Positions 33,681 through 42,530 of a stretch of 45,220 nucleotides of DNA are shown in pieces (the first letter of the stretch is position 1; each line of letters opens with the position of its first letter). A program made the position numbers and the translations under genes. Where the stretch lies: positions 1 to 45,220 of the forward strand of contig JAQXFO010000040.1 of the NCBI GenBank assembly GCA_029005135.1, given 5' to 3'. This stretch comes from Lachnospiraceae bacterium. Its GTDB lineage: Bacteria > Bacillota > Clostridia > Lachnospirales > Lachnospiraceae. The notes under the pieces were generated by a model. It worked only from the letters and a program-made list of their open reading frames with translations, made no database searches and was not told the origin of the DNA.

Positions 33681-34157
33681 TCACGGAAGCAGACGTTTTT
33701 TGCCCGTCATCGCCGTGACCTCCAGACAGTACACCGCCGTCACCGCAAGGCTCTTCTCATTGAAAGGCAATGCCTCGCCGTCATGATAAGCCCTCATCAG
33801 CTTTTCCATGACCGCCTTCTTCTCACCTTCCTCCGGAAAGCGGATAAGACCGCTGCCCATGACTGACCGGAAGCAGAAGGTGCAGTTCTTCAGTTCAGGA
33901 CGATAGACCAGCCGGTGATCACAGTCCATCTCAAAGCTCACCCGGGGATTCTGTTTTATCAGGTCCATCTTGAGGCCCTCCAGGGCGCTGTGAAAATACA
34001 GGCGCACCCGGCCGTCCTCAAACTCCGGTGCAAAATTAAGCGGGACGATATAGGCCAGACCGTCCTCTCCCACCAGGCCCAGGCGGCAGACATCGCAGTG
34101 CCTGATAACATCAAACATTTCTTCCTTATCCGTAATCTCACGGTCGGATCGTCTCAT
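33681..34157 (-). CDS. Pyridoxamine 5'-phosphate oxidase-like (Nim-type) flavoprotein
   Basis: A 158-residue split-barrel FMN-binding protein of the Nim/PNPOx-like group common in Clostridia. Typical segments are MRRSDREITDKEEM, VCRLGLVGEDGLAYIVPLNF and YFHSALEGLKMDL. Members bind flavin, heme or F420 and may reduce nitro compounds; the activity here is unknown. The ATG at 34157 follows AAAGGAGG. It lies 48 bp after the Na+-symporter gene and is the last gene of the acyltransferase-MoxR-VWA operon. Confidence 0.9.
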   Translation of the reverse strand: MRRSDREITDKEEMFDVIRHCDVCRLGLVGEDGLAYIVPLNFAPEFEDGRVRLYFHSALEGLKMDLIKQNPRVSFEMDCDHRLVYRPELKNCTFCFRSVMGSGLIRFPEEGEKKAVMEKLMRAYHDGEALPFNEKSLAVTAVYCLEVTAMTGKKRLLP

Positions 34158-34205
34158 CAAAGTTTCCTCCTTTTTTGAAAATGCCAATGGGCCAGGGACG
34201 GTGTT

Positions 34206-35561
34206 TCAGGTCAGTCCCTGGAAAATGATGACCAGGATCAGGAGCGGCAGGACGTATTTGAAATACGGCTTCAAGAATCGGCCGTAACGCAGCCCGCGTC
34301 CCGTGTTGCATTCTTCGATAAAATGATCATAGCCCCAGCCGGCCCGCAGGGTGCAGAACAGGCAGAAGATCAGGGAGCCGATGGGCAGAAGCAGGTTGCT
34401 GACCAGAAAATCCTCCGTATCCAGCACATCCCGGCCGCCGAAGAAACGCAGATTGCTCCAGATATTATAGCCGAAGACGCAGGGCAGGCTGGCGATAACG
34501 ATCACGACAGCGTTGATCATGACCGCCCGGCGCCGCTCGAGCCCGAACATCTCACAGCAGAAGGAGATGATATTTTCGAAGACCGCCATGACCGTCGAGA
34601 AGCTGGCAAAGGTCATAAAGAGGAAAAACAGGGTTCCCCAGATACGGCCTCCGGTCATATTGACGAAAACATTGGGCAGCGTGGCGAAAATCAGTGACGG
34701 TCCCTGATCGGGCTGAACACCAAAGGAGAAGCAGGCCGGGAAAATGATCAGACCGGACATGAGTGCCACGAAGGTATCCAGCGCGCAGATGCCGGCCGCC
34801 TCCGACGGCAGTGTGTTGTCGCGGGACATGTAGCTGCCGAAGATCTCCATGGCGGCGATGCCGAGGCTCAGGGTAAAAAAGGCCTGATTCATCGCGGCGG
34901 CGATCACCTTGCCAAGGCCGTTGGTCCGGACAGAGGTCAGGTCAGGCACCAGATAAAACTTCAGGCCCTCCGCGGCCCCGGGCAGGGTCAGGCTGTGGAC
35001 AGCCAGCACCAGGATCAGAAGAAGAAGGGCTGTCATCATGACCTTGCTGACCTTTTCCACGCCCTTCTGCAGACCCAGGCTGCAGATCAGGAATCCCAGG
35101 ATAACGGTAACGAACATCCAGGCCGCCATCTCACCCGGCGAGCCAAGAAGCGCCGTAAACACGGCGGCCGTCTCTTCGGCGGACATACCCGGTCCAAAGG
35201 TGCCGACGGCAAATTTGAAGAAATACGACAGCATCCAGCCGGAAACTGTGGTGTAGAACATCATCAGAAGATAGCAGCCGATCAGGCAGGCCCAGCCGTG
35301 GAGATGCCACCGGCTGCCGGGCTTTTCCAGGGCCCTGTAGCCCAGAACGGCACTTTTCCGGCTGGCACGGCCGACAGCCAGTTCCATCGTCAGGACCGGC
35401 AGCCCCATCAGGACCAGGAAAGCCAGATACAGGAGCACAAACAGACCTCCGCCGTTTTCACCGACGACATAGGGGAATCGCCAGACATTGCCGATACCGA
35501 TAGCACAGCCGGCACTGACGAAGATAAAGCCCAAACGGGATTGAAATTTTTCTCTCGGCAT
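34206..35561 (-). CDS. Sodium-dependent transporter, NSS/SNF family
   Basis: A 451-residue LeuT-fold symporter with the family opening SRLGFIFVSAGCAIGIGNVWRFPYV shared over helix 1, the TM6 region AFFTLSLGIAAMEIFGSYM, and 11-12 helices. It imports an amino acid or related amine with Na+. The ATG at 35561 follows a GGAGG site that lies inside the 3' end of the HAD gene, leaving a 5-bp gap, so the two are cotranscribed. Confidence 0.94.
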   Translation of the reverse strand: MPREKFQSRLGFIFVSAGCAIGIGNVWRFPYVVGENGGGLFVLLYLAFLVLMGLPVLTMELAVGRASRKSAVLGYRALEKPGSRWHLHGWACLIGCYLLMMFYTTVSGWMLSYFFKFAVGTFGPGMSAEETAAVFTALLGSPGEMAAWMFVTVILGFLICSLGLQKGVEKVSKVMMTALLLLILVLAVHSLTLPGAAEGLKFYLVPDLTSVRTNGLGKVIAAAMNQAFFTLSLGIAAMEIFGSYMSRDNTLPSEAAGICALDTFVALMSGLIIFPACFSFGVQPDQGPSLIFATLPNVFVNMTGGRIWGTLFFLFMTFASFSTVMAVFENIISFCCEMFGLERRRAVMINAVVIVIASLPCVFGYNIWSNLRFFGGRDVLDTEDFLVSNLLLPIGSLIFCLFCTLRAGWGYDHFIEECNTGRGLRYGRFLKPYFKYVLPLLILVIIFQGLT

Positions 35562-35566
35562 AGTTC

Positions 35567-36220
35567 TTATTCCTCCAGATAGCGCCGCACCTCTGCCATT
35601 GAGGGCGCGACATAGTCGGCAGCCTCTCGTGTCGCTTCATCGGGCTGCAGGATATCGGGTACCATGATCGTCAGCATACCGGCCGCCTTCACGGCACGCA
35701 CACCGGCAAAAGAGTCCTCGATGCCCGCACTGCGCCGGGGATCGACCCCCAGCCGACGGCAGGCCTCCAGATAAATGGCCGGATCCGGCTTGCTGCGGCT
35801 CACCATATCGCCGCATACCAGCGCATCAAAATAATCGATAAGACCGTCTGTCTTAAGCTCCTTCGTCACCACCGCCCAGGGTGTGGAGGAAGCCAGCCCG
35901 ACTTTCTTGCCGGCGGCTTTGAGCCAGGCCAGCATCTCGGGCACATAGGGCTTCATCGGCACGCCGGCGGCCGTCTTTTCCATAAAAAGGGCGTAGGCCT
36001 CATCCCGCATGGCATCATAGTCAAAATCCTCGCCGAACTCCGCCTGCCAGACACGACGGGAGATATCCCGGGTCACACCGAGACACCGGTGACATATTGC
36101 CGCGATATCCGCCTTGAGACCACGGGCGGCGGCTCTCTCCTCAAAGGCTTGGATCAGCGGCGTCTCCGAGTCAAGGAGAACCCCGTCCATATCAAAAACA
36201 ACAGCATCAAAATCCTTCAT
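35567..36220 (-). CDS. HAD superfamily phosphatase / beta-phosphoglucomutase-like
   Basis: A 217-residue HAD enzyme. Motif I is F-D10-M-D12-G-V-L-L-D, with a helical cap of the beta-PGM/GPH type. Motif II is LASST, motif III the K in RSKPDP, and motif IV GIEDSFAG. It probably dephosphorylates a sugar or nucleotide phosphate, or isomerises hexose phosphate. Start: ATG at 36220 with AAGGAG. It sits 15 bp after the VWA gene. Confidence 0.92.
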   Translation of the reverse strand: MKDFDAVVFDMDGVLLDSETPLIQAFEERAAARGLKADIAAICHRCLGVTRDISRRVWQAEFGEDFDYDAMRDEAYALFMEKTAAGVPMKPYVPEMLAWLKAAGKKVGLASSTPWAVVTKELKTDGLIDYFDALVCGDMVSRSKPDPAIYLEACRRLGVDPRRSAGIEDSFAGVRAVKAAGMLTIMVPDILQPDEATREAADYVAPSMAEVRRYLEE

Positions 36221-36235
36221 CTTACTGATAACTCC

Positions 36236-37966
36236 TTATGAAAATTCCCTCAGCTGCGTGATCAGCAGATTTCCCACCGTCCCGGCGAAGCGGTCCAGGC
36301 TCCGGATACGGACAAAATCTCGTCCGTACAGGCAGCGGGCCGACGGCAGATCGTCATCGTTCCCGGTGAAAATGCAGACCACCGCGATGCCGCGTCTCTT
36401 AAGGCGGCGGATCTCGGCCGCAGTGTTGTCAACGGCAGCCTCCCCGTTGTAGGGACACTGGCGGCCGCTGCGCTCAATGAATATCGTATCATTTGGCTTG
36501 GCATCCGACAAGACAATGACCAGGCGGTGCTCCGGCGTCCGGGGCGCGTTGTCAAAGAGCGCTCCCAGAGTTTTGATAGCCAGACCGTCTCTGTTACCGC
36601 CGAAGGTCGTATAGTTGAAAATGCGTTCATTATCCTCCGGCCTGTCGTAATCCCGATACTGTGTCAGAATCGTATAGCCGCTCAGGGAACTGTAAGCCAG
36701 TATCCTGACGGGAATACCGCAGTTGGTCAGGCTCTGAGCCGCCATATAGGCCTGGGCGGCGATCAACTGCTGACGCTCCACCTGGGACAGAGAACTGTCG
36801 ATCAGGATATCCACCGTCAGATCCCCGCGGTCAGCCAGGATCGTTCTCTCAAAAAGCTTATCGTCATTGACAAGTTCCGCCCGCCAGACCCTCACCGGCT
36901 CCAAACGCCCCTCCGCCGCGCGGACCAGGCTGTCATCCCGCAGGGACAGCAGCGCGTGCCGGATCCTCTCGGTCAGCTGACGGATCGCCAGGCGGCAGCT
37001 GTCCCGCCGGACGTCATAGTACTCGCGGTTTTTCTCCATCTGGGCCAGAGCCGAGCGCCGGATCACCCCGGCGTAGCCGATGATGTCATCCGCCAGACGG
37101 CCGTCACCCTCAGCAAAATACAGATGTGTATCCTTATGGCTGCCGCGGCAGAGCTGCCGCTCATAAGCGGCTGTCGCTGCCGGATCCAGAAGCGGTGTTC
37201 CGAAAACGTCCCGGACAAAACGGGCGATGGCTTCATCGCTCTTCTCCCGGCTCATGTCAAAGATCTGATGTGTGCCGTTCAGGACATCCTCCGTGTAAAC
37301 CAGGGCCGCTTTCTCGCGAAGGCCGAAGCCGAAATTGCTGACCGGCTTCGTCTTCTTCGCCTTTTCCCCGTCACCGGCTTTCAGACGCCGCTTCCGGATA
37401 AAGCCGAAGCGGCCGGCCTTGCCTTCGGGAATGTCCGCTTCCGTTCCGGCCAGCAGCAGGTATTTATCAAGATACGCCCGGGCATGCATCGCCAGTTCTG
37501 CGCCGTTCCAGCTGCCGGAAAAAGCCAGATCCTCCAGGCGGGCCCGGTCATTGTCGTCAAGGTCTGTCTCCAGGCCGGCAGCTCTGCGGAAATACGCCTG
37601 CCAGATACGGCTCCAGACCGGCGGCAGCCCCGCTGTCTCCTGCCCCAGCATACGGCGGGCGTACGCCTGTCTCAGCACCGGAAAGGCCGGCCTTGCCGGC
37701 GCCTCCCGTTCATAGCAGGCATGCTCCAGTCCGAGCCAGAGAATCTGTTCGCAGACAGCCTCCCCCAGGGACCCTTCCACATCGTCAAACAGGGACTCCA
37801 GAGCCTCGCCGTAATGCTTGCGGCAGGCGCCGATAACGCTGTTCCAGTAGAGTTCGGCCCGTCCCTGGTCGTCATAGGCACGGATCCGGGGCCGGAAACC
37901 GTAGATGCCGGCGGCATTCCAGATCTGGTTATCCGCCCGGCGCCTCTGTTCCTCCGTAATCGTCAT
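36236..37966 (-). CDS. VWA-domain protein, NorD/CoxE-like partner of MoxR ATPase
   Basis: A 576-residue soluble protein. Residues 1-380 form a helical, charged region without a domain I recognise. Residues 384-570 are a von Willebrand A domain with an intact MIDAS: D390-x-S392-x-S394, a Thr in NYTTFGGNRDG, and D488 (LSDAKPND). This layout resembles NorD, CbbO and CoxE, which work with MoxR-type ATPases to remodel or insert metal cofactors into enzymes. Its start overlaps the ATPase stop as ATGA, which implies stoichiometric coupling. No metalloenzyme client is evident in the operon. Confidence 0.85.
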   Translation of the reverse strand: MTITEEQRRRADNQIWNAAGIYGFRPRIRAYDDQGRAELYWNSVIGACRKHYGEALESLFDDVEGSLGEAVCEQILWLGLEHACYEREAPARPAFPVLRQAYARRMLGQETAGLPPVWSRIWQAYFRRAAGLETDLDDNDRARLEDLAFSGSWNGAELAMHARAYLDKYLLLAGTEADIPEGKAGRFGFIRKRRLKAGDGEKAKKTKPVSNFGFGLREKAALVYTEDVLNGTHQIFDMSREKSDEAIARFVRDVFGTPLLDPAATAAYERQLCRGSHKDTHLYFAEGDGRLADDIIGYAGVIRRSALAQMEKNREYYDVRRDSCRLAIRQLTERIRHALLSLRDDSLVRAAEGRLEPVRVWRAELVNDDKLFERTILADRGDLTVDILIDSSLSQVERQQLIAAQAYMAAQSLTNCGIPVRILAYSSLSGYTILTQYRDYDRPEDNERIFNYTTFGGNRDGLAIKTLGALFDNAPRTPEHRLVIVLSDAKPNDTIFIERSGRQCPYNGEAAVDNTAAEIRRLKRRGIAVVCIFTGNDDDLPSARCLYGRDFVRIRSLDRFAGTVGNLLITQLREFS

Positions 37967-38877
37967 CGGGAGAACACCTCTGAGGAACTTATCTCCTTCG
38001 GGAAACGGGAAGCCGCCACGTCAAGGACCAGCTGCTTCTCGTAATCATCAAAGCATTTGTTGGCAAGGCCCATCTTCAGGGCGCTGAAGGCATCCAGCCC
38101 CTGCTTCATCAGCGCGATGGCAGAGAGCATCCCCCGAAGATCCAACGAGCGGGTCGATATTTCGCCGCCGGTGCATTTTGTCTGAAGTTCTTCAAAAAAG
38201 GCCGCCAGCTGTTCGGCCCAGCGCGGATCCAGCTCCGGGAATTCCTGACGGAAGAGACGGGCCAGACCGTCCCCGTCCAGCTGAGGCATGTCGATCACCA
38301 CAAATCGCGAAGTCAGCGCCTCGTTGAGATCCCGGGTACCCGCGTAGCCGTAATTCATCGTCCCGATGAAACGGGTCGCCTCATGGAGATGAATGCGGCT
38401 GTAGCCGGGCATATCAATCACCCGGCGGTAGTCAAGGATGGCATGGAGCACCGCCAGTGATTCGTTTTTAGCCATATTGATTTCATCCAGGACACCGAAG
38501 CCGCCGGCCTCGGCACACTGATAGACAGGGCCTTTCCGCAGGTAGACACGGCCTTCACCGTAGGTGTCCGAACCCAGAAGGGAAGCCGCGTCAGTATTGA
38601 TGTGGAAGGAGACCTCATAGATCGGACGGCCGAAGAGAGCTGCCAGATTTTCCGCCAGAACATTTTTACCGGTGGCCTTGGAGCCGGACAAAAGAAGATG
38701 GCAGCCGGCCAGCACGGCGGTGATGGCTTCCTCCCACACCTCGCGGCCGAAATAGTGAAACCGCGGCACCGGGATCCTGTCCGCACAGCCGGCATCGATC
38801 CCATAGCGGGCCGCAAAGCGTGCCGCCTCATCAAGAAGTCTCCCGGAGATGCCCTCCTCCCTCAGAAAATCGATCAT
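37963..38877 (-). CDS. MoxR-type AAA+ ATPase (CbbQ/NorQ-like)
   Basis: A 304-residue AAA+ ATPase with Walker A GSKATGKN (65-72), Walker B VLDEIN (129-134), sensor 1 TMNYGY (173-178) and Arg finger near R191 in LTSRF. The sequence resembles the CbbQ/NorQ branch of MoxR proteins, which form hexamers and act with VWA partners. The ATG at 38877 lies 5 bp after the acyltransferase stop, and its GGAAAGGAAG site is inside that gene. It is therefore tightly coupled on both sides. Confidence 0.9.
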   Translation of the reverse strand: MIDFLREEGISGRLLDEAARFAARYGIDAGCADRIPVPRFHYFGREVWEEAITAVLAGCHLLLSGSKATGKNVLAENLAALFGRPIYEVSFHINTDAASLLGSDTYGEGRVYLRKGPVYQCAEAGGFGVLDEINMAKNESLAVLHAILDYRRVIDMPGYSRIHLHEATRFIGTMNYGYAGTRDLNEALTSRFVVIDMPQLDGDGLARLFRQEFPELDPRWAEQLAAFFEELQTKCTGGEISTRSLDLRGMLSAIALMKQGLDAFSALKMGLANKCFDDYEKQLVLDVAASRFPKEISSSEVFSR

Positions 38878-38882
38878 GGTGT

Positions 38883-40157
38883 TTATCTTCCTTTCCTGTT
38901 CATCTGTTTCAGCCGGTATAATTCTTCGGTCGCCAGGCGTGTCCGCGCCGCCACATCACAGCCCTTTTCGGGGAAACAGTAATACAGCGCCCGGTCATCG
39001 CCGATACAGATCATATCACCGATCTCATACCAGTAATAATCCGCGTAAAGACTGTAGGTATTTTCCGGCGGCACCGTCACCGTCAGGCGGCCGCCGCAGC
39101 CTTCCAGACGGAACCCCTCCGGTCCGTGACGCAGACGGCCGCTGCCCACGCGATAGAGGCTCTTCGTATCCACCAGCATGGCGATCTCCACCGGAATATC
39201 AAGGCTGTAGCGGCCTTCCAGAATATCGCGGCGGACACAATCCCGCTCCCACGCGTACCAGTCGGGCACATGGGTAAAGACCGGATCGTCCCCGGATTCC
39301 AGAAAGCCTGCCTCCGTCAGCGTCCAGACACGGCCGCAATGACCGCAGGTCAGCGTCGTGCCCTTCCCGGTCATCGCCCCTTCACATCCACAGACGGGAC
39401 ACTTGTACAGCACACGGTTCAGGCCGTCCGCCCGGAAATCCTCCGTGATGACCACGCCGTTTTCCTGCTGCCAACGGAAGTTATCGAATGTAAACTGTTC
39501 CCGGAGCACCGCATTGAGTTCCTCCACGCTCATGGCGGCGATGTCCTCCGGCGACAGCAGATAGGTCATCGAGGCCGAGACATCTGTCTTCCTGATCTGA
39601 AGGCCGTTGTAGAGGGGATCCCGCCCGAAGGCGCCCTCGGTCCGGATCATCACCACCGGCACCTGCAGGAGCTTCAGACATTTTCCCAGGGAAGACGGCA
39701 GCGAGGTCGCCGTCCCGTCAAAGGAATAGCTGGCCTCCGGGTACATCAGCACCGATGACTTCAGGTTTCTTAAAGCGCAGGTCATGTCCCTCACCAGTGT
39801 CAGGTCTGTCATAAACTTCCGGGTGGGAATGCAGCCCAGGGCCCGCATCAGGAATGCCTTGCCGACAAAGCCGTCGGAGGTGCACACAATATGAAAATCC
39901 CGCGGATACAGGAGTTCAAAGGCGATCTTCAGGTCAAGAAAACAGGAATGGTTCATCAGGAAAAGGGCCGGCTCATCGGCACCCAGCCTCTCCATCCCCT
40001 TTTTTTCGACGCGGAAATGCACCGCCTTCAGTTCACTCTGCGCCAGCAGCTTGACCAGAGAATGCAGAAACCGGCTCGGCCGGACGGGCTTTTGGTGTTT
40101 CTCCGCCGGCAGTGCCATGACGGCATCGTAATCCATATCTCTGACCCTGATCTTCAT
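38883..40157 (-). CDS. PlsC-like acyltransferase with zinc ribbon
   Basis: A 424-residue protein. Residues about 45-230 are a glycerol-phosphate acyltransferase (PlsC) domain with the catalytic N-H70-S-C-F-L-D75 motif (NHxxxxD) and a YPEASYS segment in place of the usual FPEGTRS. Residues 253-274 form a zinc ribbon (C253, C256, C271, C274), followed by a beta-rich C-terminal domain (VDTKSLYRVG to YYCFPEKG). It probably acylates a lysophospholipid or another hydroxyl acceptor at the membrane. The ATG at 40157 follows AAGGGAGAG. It is the first gene of a six-gene operon with the MoxR/VWA pair. Confidence 0.85.
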   Translation of the reverse strand: MKIRVRDMDYDAVMALPAEKHQKPVRPSRFLHSLVKLLAQSELKAVHFRVEKKGMERLGADEPALFLMNHSCFLDLKIAFELLYPRDFHIVCTSDGFVGKAFLMRALGCIPTRKFMTDLTLVRDMTCALRNLKSSVLMYPEASYSFDGTATSLPSSLGKCLKLLQVPVVMIRTEGAFGRDPLYNGLQIRKTDVSASMTYLLSPEDIAAMSVEELNAVLREQFTFDNFRWQQENGVVITEDFRADGLNRVLYKCPVCGCEGAMTGKGTTLTCGHCGRVWTLTEAGFLESGDDPVFTHVPDWYAWERDCVRRDILEGRYSLDIPVEIAMLVDTKSLYRVGSGRLRHGPEGFRLEGCGGRLTVTVPPENTYSLYADYYWYEIGDMICIGDDRALYYCFPEKGCDVAARTRLATEELYRLKQMNRKGR

Positions 40158-40196
40158 CGCTCTCTCCCTTCTTGTTTCCGCGAGGACGGCTGTGTC

Positions 40197-40243
40197 TGAA
40201 AAAAGGGCCTCATCAATTGAGGCTGTCAAATGATGAGACCCTT
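40197..40243 (-). terminator. Terminator of the FAD-oxidoreductase gene
   Basis: On the minus strand AAGGG-CTCATCA pairs with TGATGAG-CCCTT (40243-40231 with 40215-40203, one T/G mispair), followed by T6. A competing hairpin (CCTCA with TGAGG, 40208-40222) is mutually exclusive with it. Confidence 0.85.
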
Positions 40244-40283
40244 GGGTTTTACCTGCCGGATGTTCTTTTTCGAACGATGTCTG

Positions 40284-41660
40284 TCAGTCCAGCACGCCGG
40301 CAATGCGCCGCGCCACATAGACACCGCTGGCCGAGGCATGGGACAGAGAATGCGTCACACCGCTGCCGTCGCCGATGATATACAGATCCTTATATTTTGT
40401 TTCGAGATTATCGTCAAGTTCGACTTCCATGTTATAGAATTTGACTTCCACACCGTAGAGCAGCGTGTCGTCATTGGCCGTACCCGGGGCAATCTTGTCA
40501 AGAGCGTAGATCATCTCGATGATGCCGTCCAGAATACGCTTCGGCAGCACCAGGCTCAGGTCGCCCGGCGTCGCCGCCAGTGTCGGCTGAACCAGACCTT
40601 CCTCGATACGCTTGACCGTGCTGCGGCGGCCTCTGACCAGATCACCGAAACGCTGCACGATCACGCCGCCGCCCAGCATATTCGACAGACGGGCGATGCT
40701 TTCGCCGTAGCCGTTGCTGTCCTTGAAGGGTTCTGAGAAATGCTTGGCGACCAGAAGGGCAAAGTTGGTATTTTCCGTCTGCTTATCGGCGCCTTCGTAG
40801 CTGTGTCCGTTGACGGTGACGATGCCGTTCGTGTTCTCGTTGACCACGATACCGTGAGGATTCATACAGAAGGTACGGACATTATCCTCAAACCGCTGTG
40901 TGCGGTAAACGATCTTGCTCTCATAGAGCTCGTCGGTCAGATCGGAGAAGATCACGGCCGGCAGCTCGACGCGGACGCCGATATCCACCCGGTTGGACTT
41001 AGTCGGGATATCCATCTCGCGGCAGATCTCTTCCATCCACTTACTGCCGCTGCGGCCCACCGACACAATGCACTTTTCACAGTGGTAGCTGTCGGTCTTA
41101 GTGGTGACGGTATAGCCCGTCTCCTTTCTCTCGATCTTCGTGACAGGAGAGTCAAAATAGAAGTCGCAGTGGGTGCTCAGCCGGGCATACAGGTTTTCCA
41201 GCACGATGTAGTTGATATCGGTACCCAGGTGACGAACGGAAGCATCCAGAAGCTTCAGCTTGTTCTGCATGCAGATCTTCTTGATCTTGGTGCCGGCTGT
41301 GGAATACAGATGTGTACCCTCACCACCGTTCTCCCGGTTGATCTCATCCACATAATTCATAAGATCGATCGCGGGTTTTTTACCGATATGTTCGTACAGC
41401 GTTCCGCCGAAATCGTTGGTAATGTTGTACTTGCCGTCGGAAAAGGCACCGGCACCGCCGAAGCCGTTCATGATGGAACAGGTCGGGCAGTTGATGCAGC
41501 TCTTGACCTTGACACCGTCGATCGGACACTTTCTCCGGCTGAGTTCATGGCCGGCATCGAAGACCGCCACGGAAAGGCCCGGGGCCTTGTCCATAAGCTC
41601 ATAGGCCGCGAAGATACCGCCCGGACCGGCGCCGATGATGATGACATCGTACTGTTTCAT
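40284..41660 (-). CDS. FAD-dependent oxidoreductase (COG2509-type dehydrogenase)
   Basis: A 458-residue flavoprotein with the N-terminal dinucleotide fold VIIIGAGPGGIFAAYEL, a Cys-rich segment (CINCPTCSIMNGFGGAGAFSDGK split over about 55-75), and the C-terminal FAD motif LYIIGDGSGVTHSLSHA. It belongs to the group annotated as NAD(P)/FAD-dependent oxidoreductases or FAD-dependent dehydrogenases. The CxxCxxC-like cysteines could be redox-active or bind metal. The substrate is unknown. Start: ATG at 41660 with AAGGAG. It is monocistronic, between its own promoter and a strong terminator. Confidence 0.9.
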   Translation of the reverse strand: MKQYDVIIIGAGPGGIFAAYELMDKAPGLSVAVFDAGHELSRRKCPIDGVKVKSCINCPTCSIMNGFGGAGAFSDGKYNITNDFGGTLYEHIGKKPAIDLMNYVDEINRENGGEGTHLYSTAGTKIKKICMQNKLKLLDASVRHLGTDINYIVLENLYARLSTHCDFYFDSPVTKIERKETGYTVTTKTDSYHCEKCIVSVGRSGSKWMEEICREMDIPTKSNRVDIGVRVELPAVIFSDLTDELYESKIVYRTQRFEDNVRTFCMNPHGIVVNENTNGIVTVNGHSYEGADKQTENTNFALLVAKHFSEPFKDSNGYGESIARLSNMLGGGVIVQRFGDLVRGRRSTVKRIEEGLVQPTLAATPGDLSLVLPKRILDGIIEMIYALDKIAPGTANDDTLLYGVEVKFYNMEVELDDNLETKYKDLYIIGDGSGVTHSLSHASASGVYVARRIAGVLD

Positions 41661-41728
41661 GTATACTCCTTGTCTCTGTTCTCGCTCTGCCGTGCGTCCT
41701 GATCCGAAACCGTTTCAATCCGCCGGCA

Positions 41729-41797
41729 TGCCTTTACAGGAAAATGCTAAAAGGCACAATATCGCCTATACTATACCACATCACAGCCTCTGTTCAA
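41729..41797 (-). promoter_or_regulatory. Promoter and structured leader of the FAD-oxidoreductase gene
   Basis: On the minus strand TTGAAC (41797-41792), 16 bp, TATAGT (41775-41770) with TGG in front (extended -10). The 100-nt leader contains a 7-bp inverted repeat (TGCCTTT 41729-41735, AAAGGCA 41750-41756) and a smaller GAAAC-C-GTTTC (41706-41716), which may be regulatory structures. Confidence 0.6.
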
Positions 41798-42515
41798 AAG
41801 GAAATCTTTTGATTTTCCGGCGAAAACAGGCAAAATCCCGCAGAGAGCGGCAGCCGATGCCGATCATGCGGCGGATATTCAGCGAACTGCGGCCGCTTTG
41901 CCGCATCCGAAAGGTAATATCGCGGAAATCCACGATCTCGCCGCCCCGGACAAAGAAGGCGGTCAGCATGATGTTGGGCAGCGCGTAATCCGGGGGCAGA
42001 AGCGGCAGGTACCGCTCCAGGGCTTCACGCCGCATCAGACGGAAGGGGGCATTGGCATCAGGAACCCTGACACCGAAATACAGTCGGAGCAGGCAGCAGA
42101 CGACCGCTTCGACAAAACGACGCCAGGCGCCGTCACCGCGCTGCCGTCTCACGCCGATGACAGCGCTGCTGCCCTCGATCGCCGTACGGAAGGCCGGATA
42201 ATCCGCCGGATCCGTCTGATTGTCGGAATCCGTCTGGAAGATCAGATCCGCGCCGTTCCGAAGGGCCTCCCGGTACAGCGCCATCAGCTTCGGGCCGTGT
42301 TCCCGGGCCGTTCCCTCCAGGATCCGCAGCTTCGGATATCTGCCGGCCTGAAGCGTCTGAAGACGCTCATGCGTCTCGTCCGTACTGCCGCTGTCGGCAA
42401 TCAGAAGGCGTGAGGCCGGATCCTCCGACAGCAGGAGCGGATACCATTTCTCCACCACCGCCGTGATAGTCTCCGCTTCGTTGTAAGCCGGCATTACGAT
42501 ATACAGAATAGCCAT
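41781..42515 (-). CDS. Glycosyltransferase family 2
   Basis: A 244-residue GT-A glycosyltransferase. It has the nucleotide-binding VMPAYNEAETI start, SGSTD, and QTDSDNQTDP containing the metal-binding D-x-D. A hydrophobic patch in the middle, but no multi-helix C-terminal anchor, suggests a soluble or peripheral enzyme like dolichol-phosphate-mannose-type transferases lacking the membrane tail. The donor and acceptor are unknown; a cell-envelope role is likely. The ATG at 42515 follows GAGGTG; a GTG two codons earlier is possible. It is 15 bp after the ABC-F gene. Confidence 0.88.
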   Translation of the reverse strand: MAILYIVMPAYNEAETITAVVEKWYPLLLSEDPASRLLIADSGSTDETHERLQTLQAGRYPKLRILEGTAREHGPKLMALYREALRNGADLIFQTDSDNQTDPADYPAFRTAIEGSSAVIGVRRQRGDGAWRRFVEAVVCCLLRLYFGVRVPDANAPFRLMRREALERYLPLLPPDYALPNIMLTAFFVRGGEIVDFRDITFRMRQSGRSSLNIRRMIGIGCRSLRDFACFRRKIKRFPFEQRL

Positions 42516-42530
42516 CGTCACCTCATACCC

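Noticed and set aside
36527-38044. 505-codon plus-strand frame opposite the VWA gene
   Set aside because: Antisense shadow; the VWA frame has MIDAS motifs, operon spacing and start/stop coupling.
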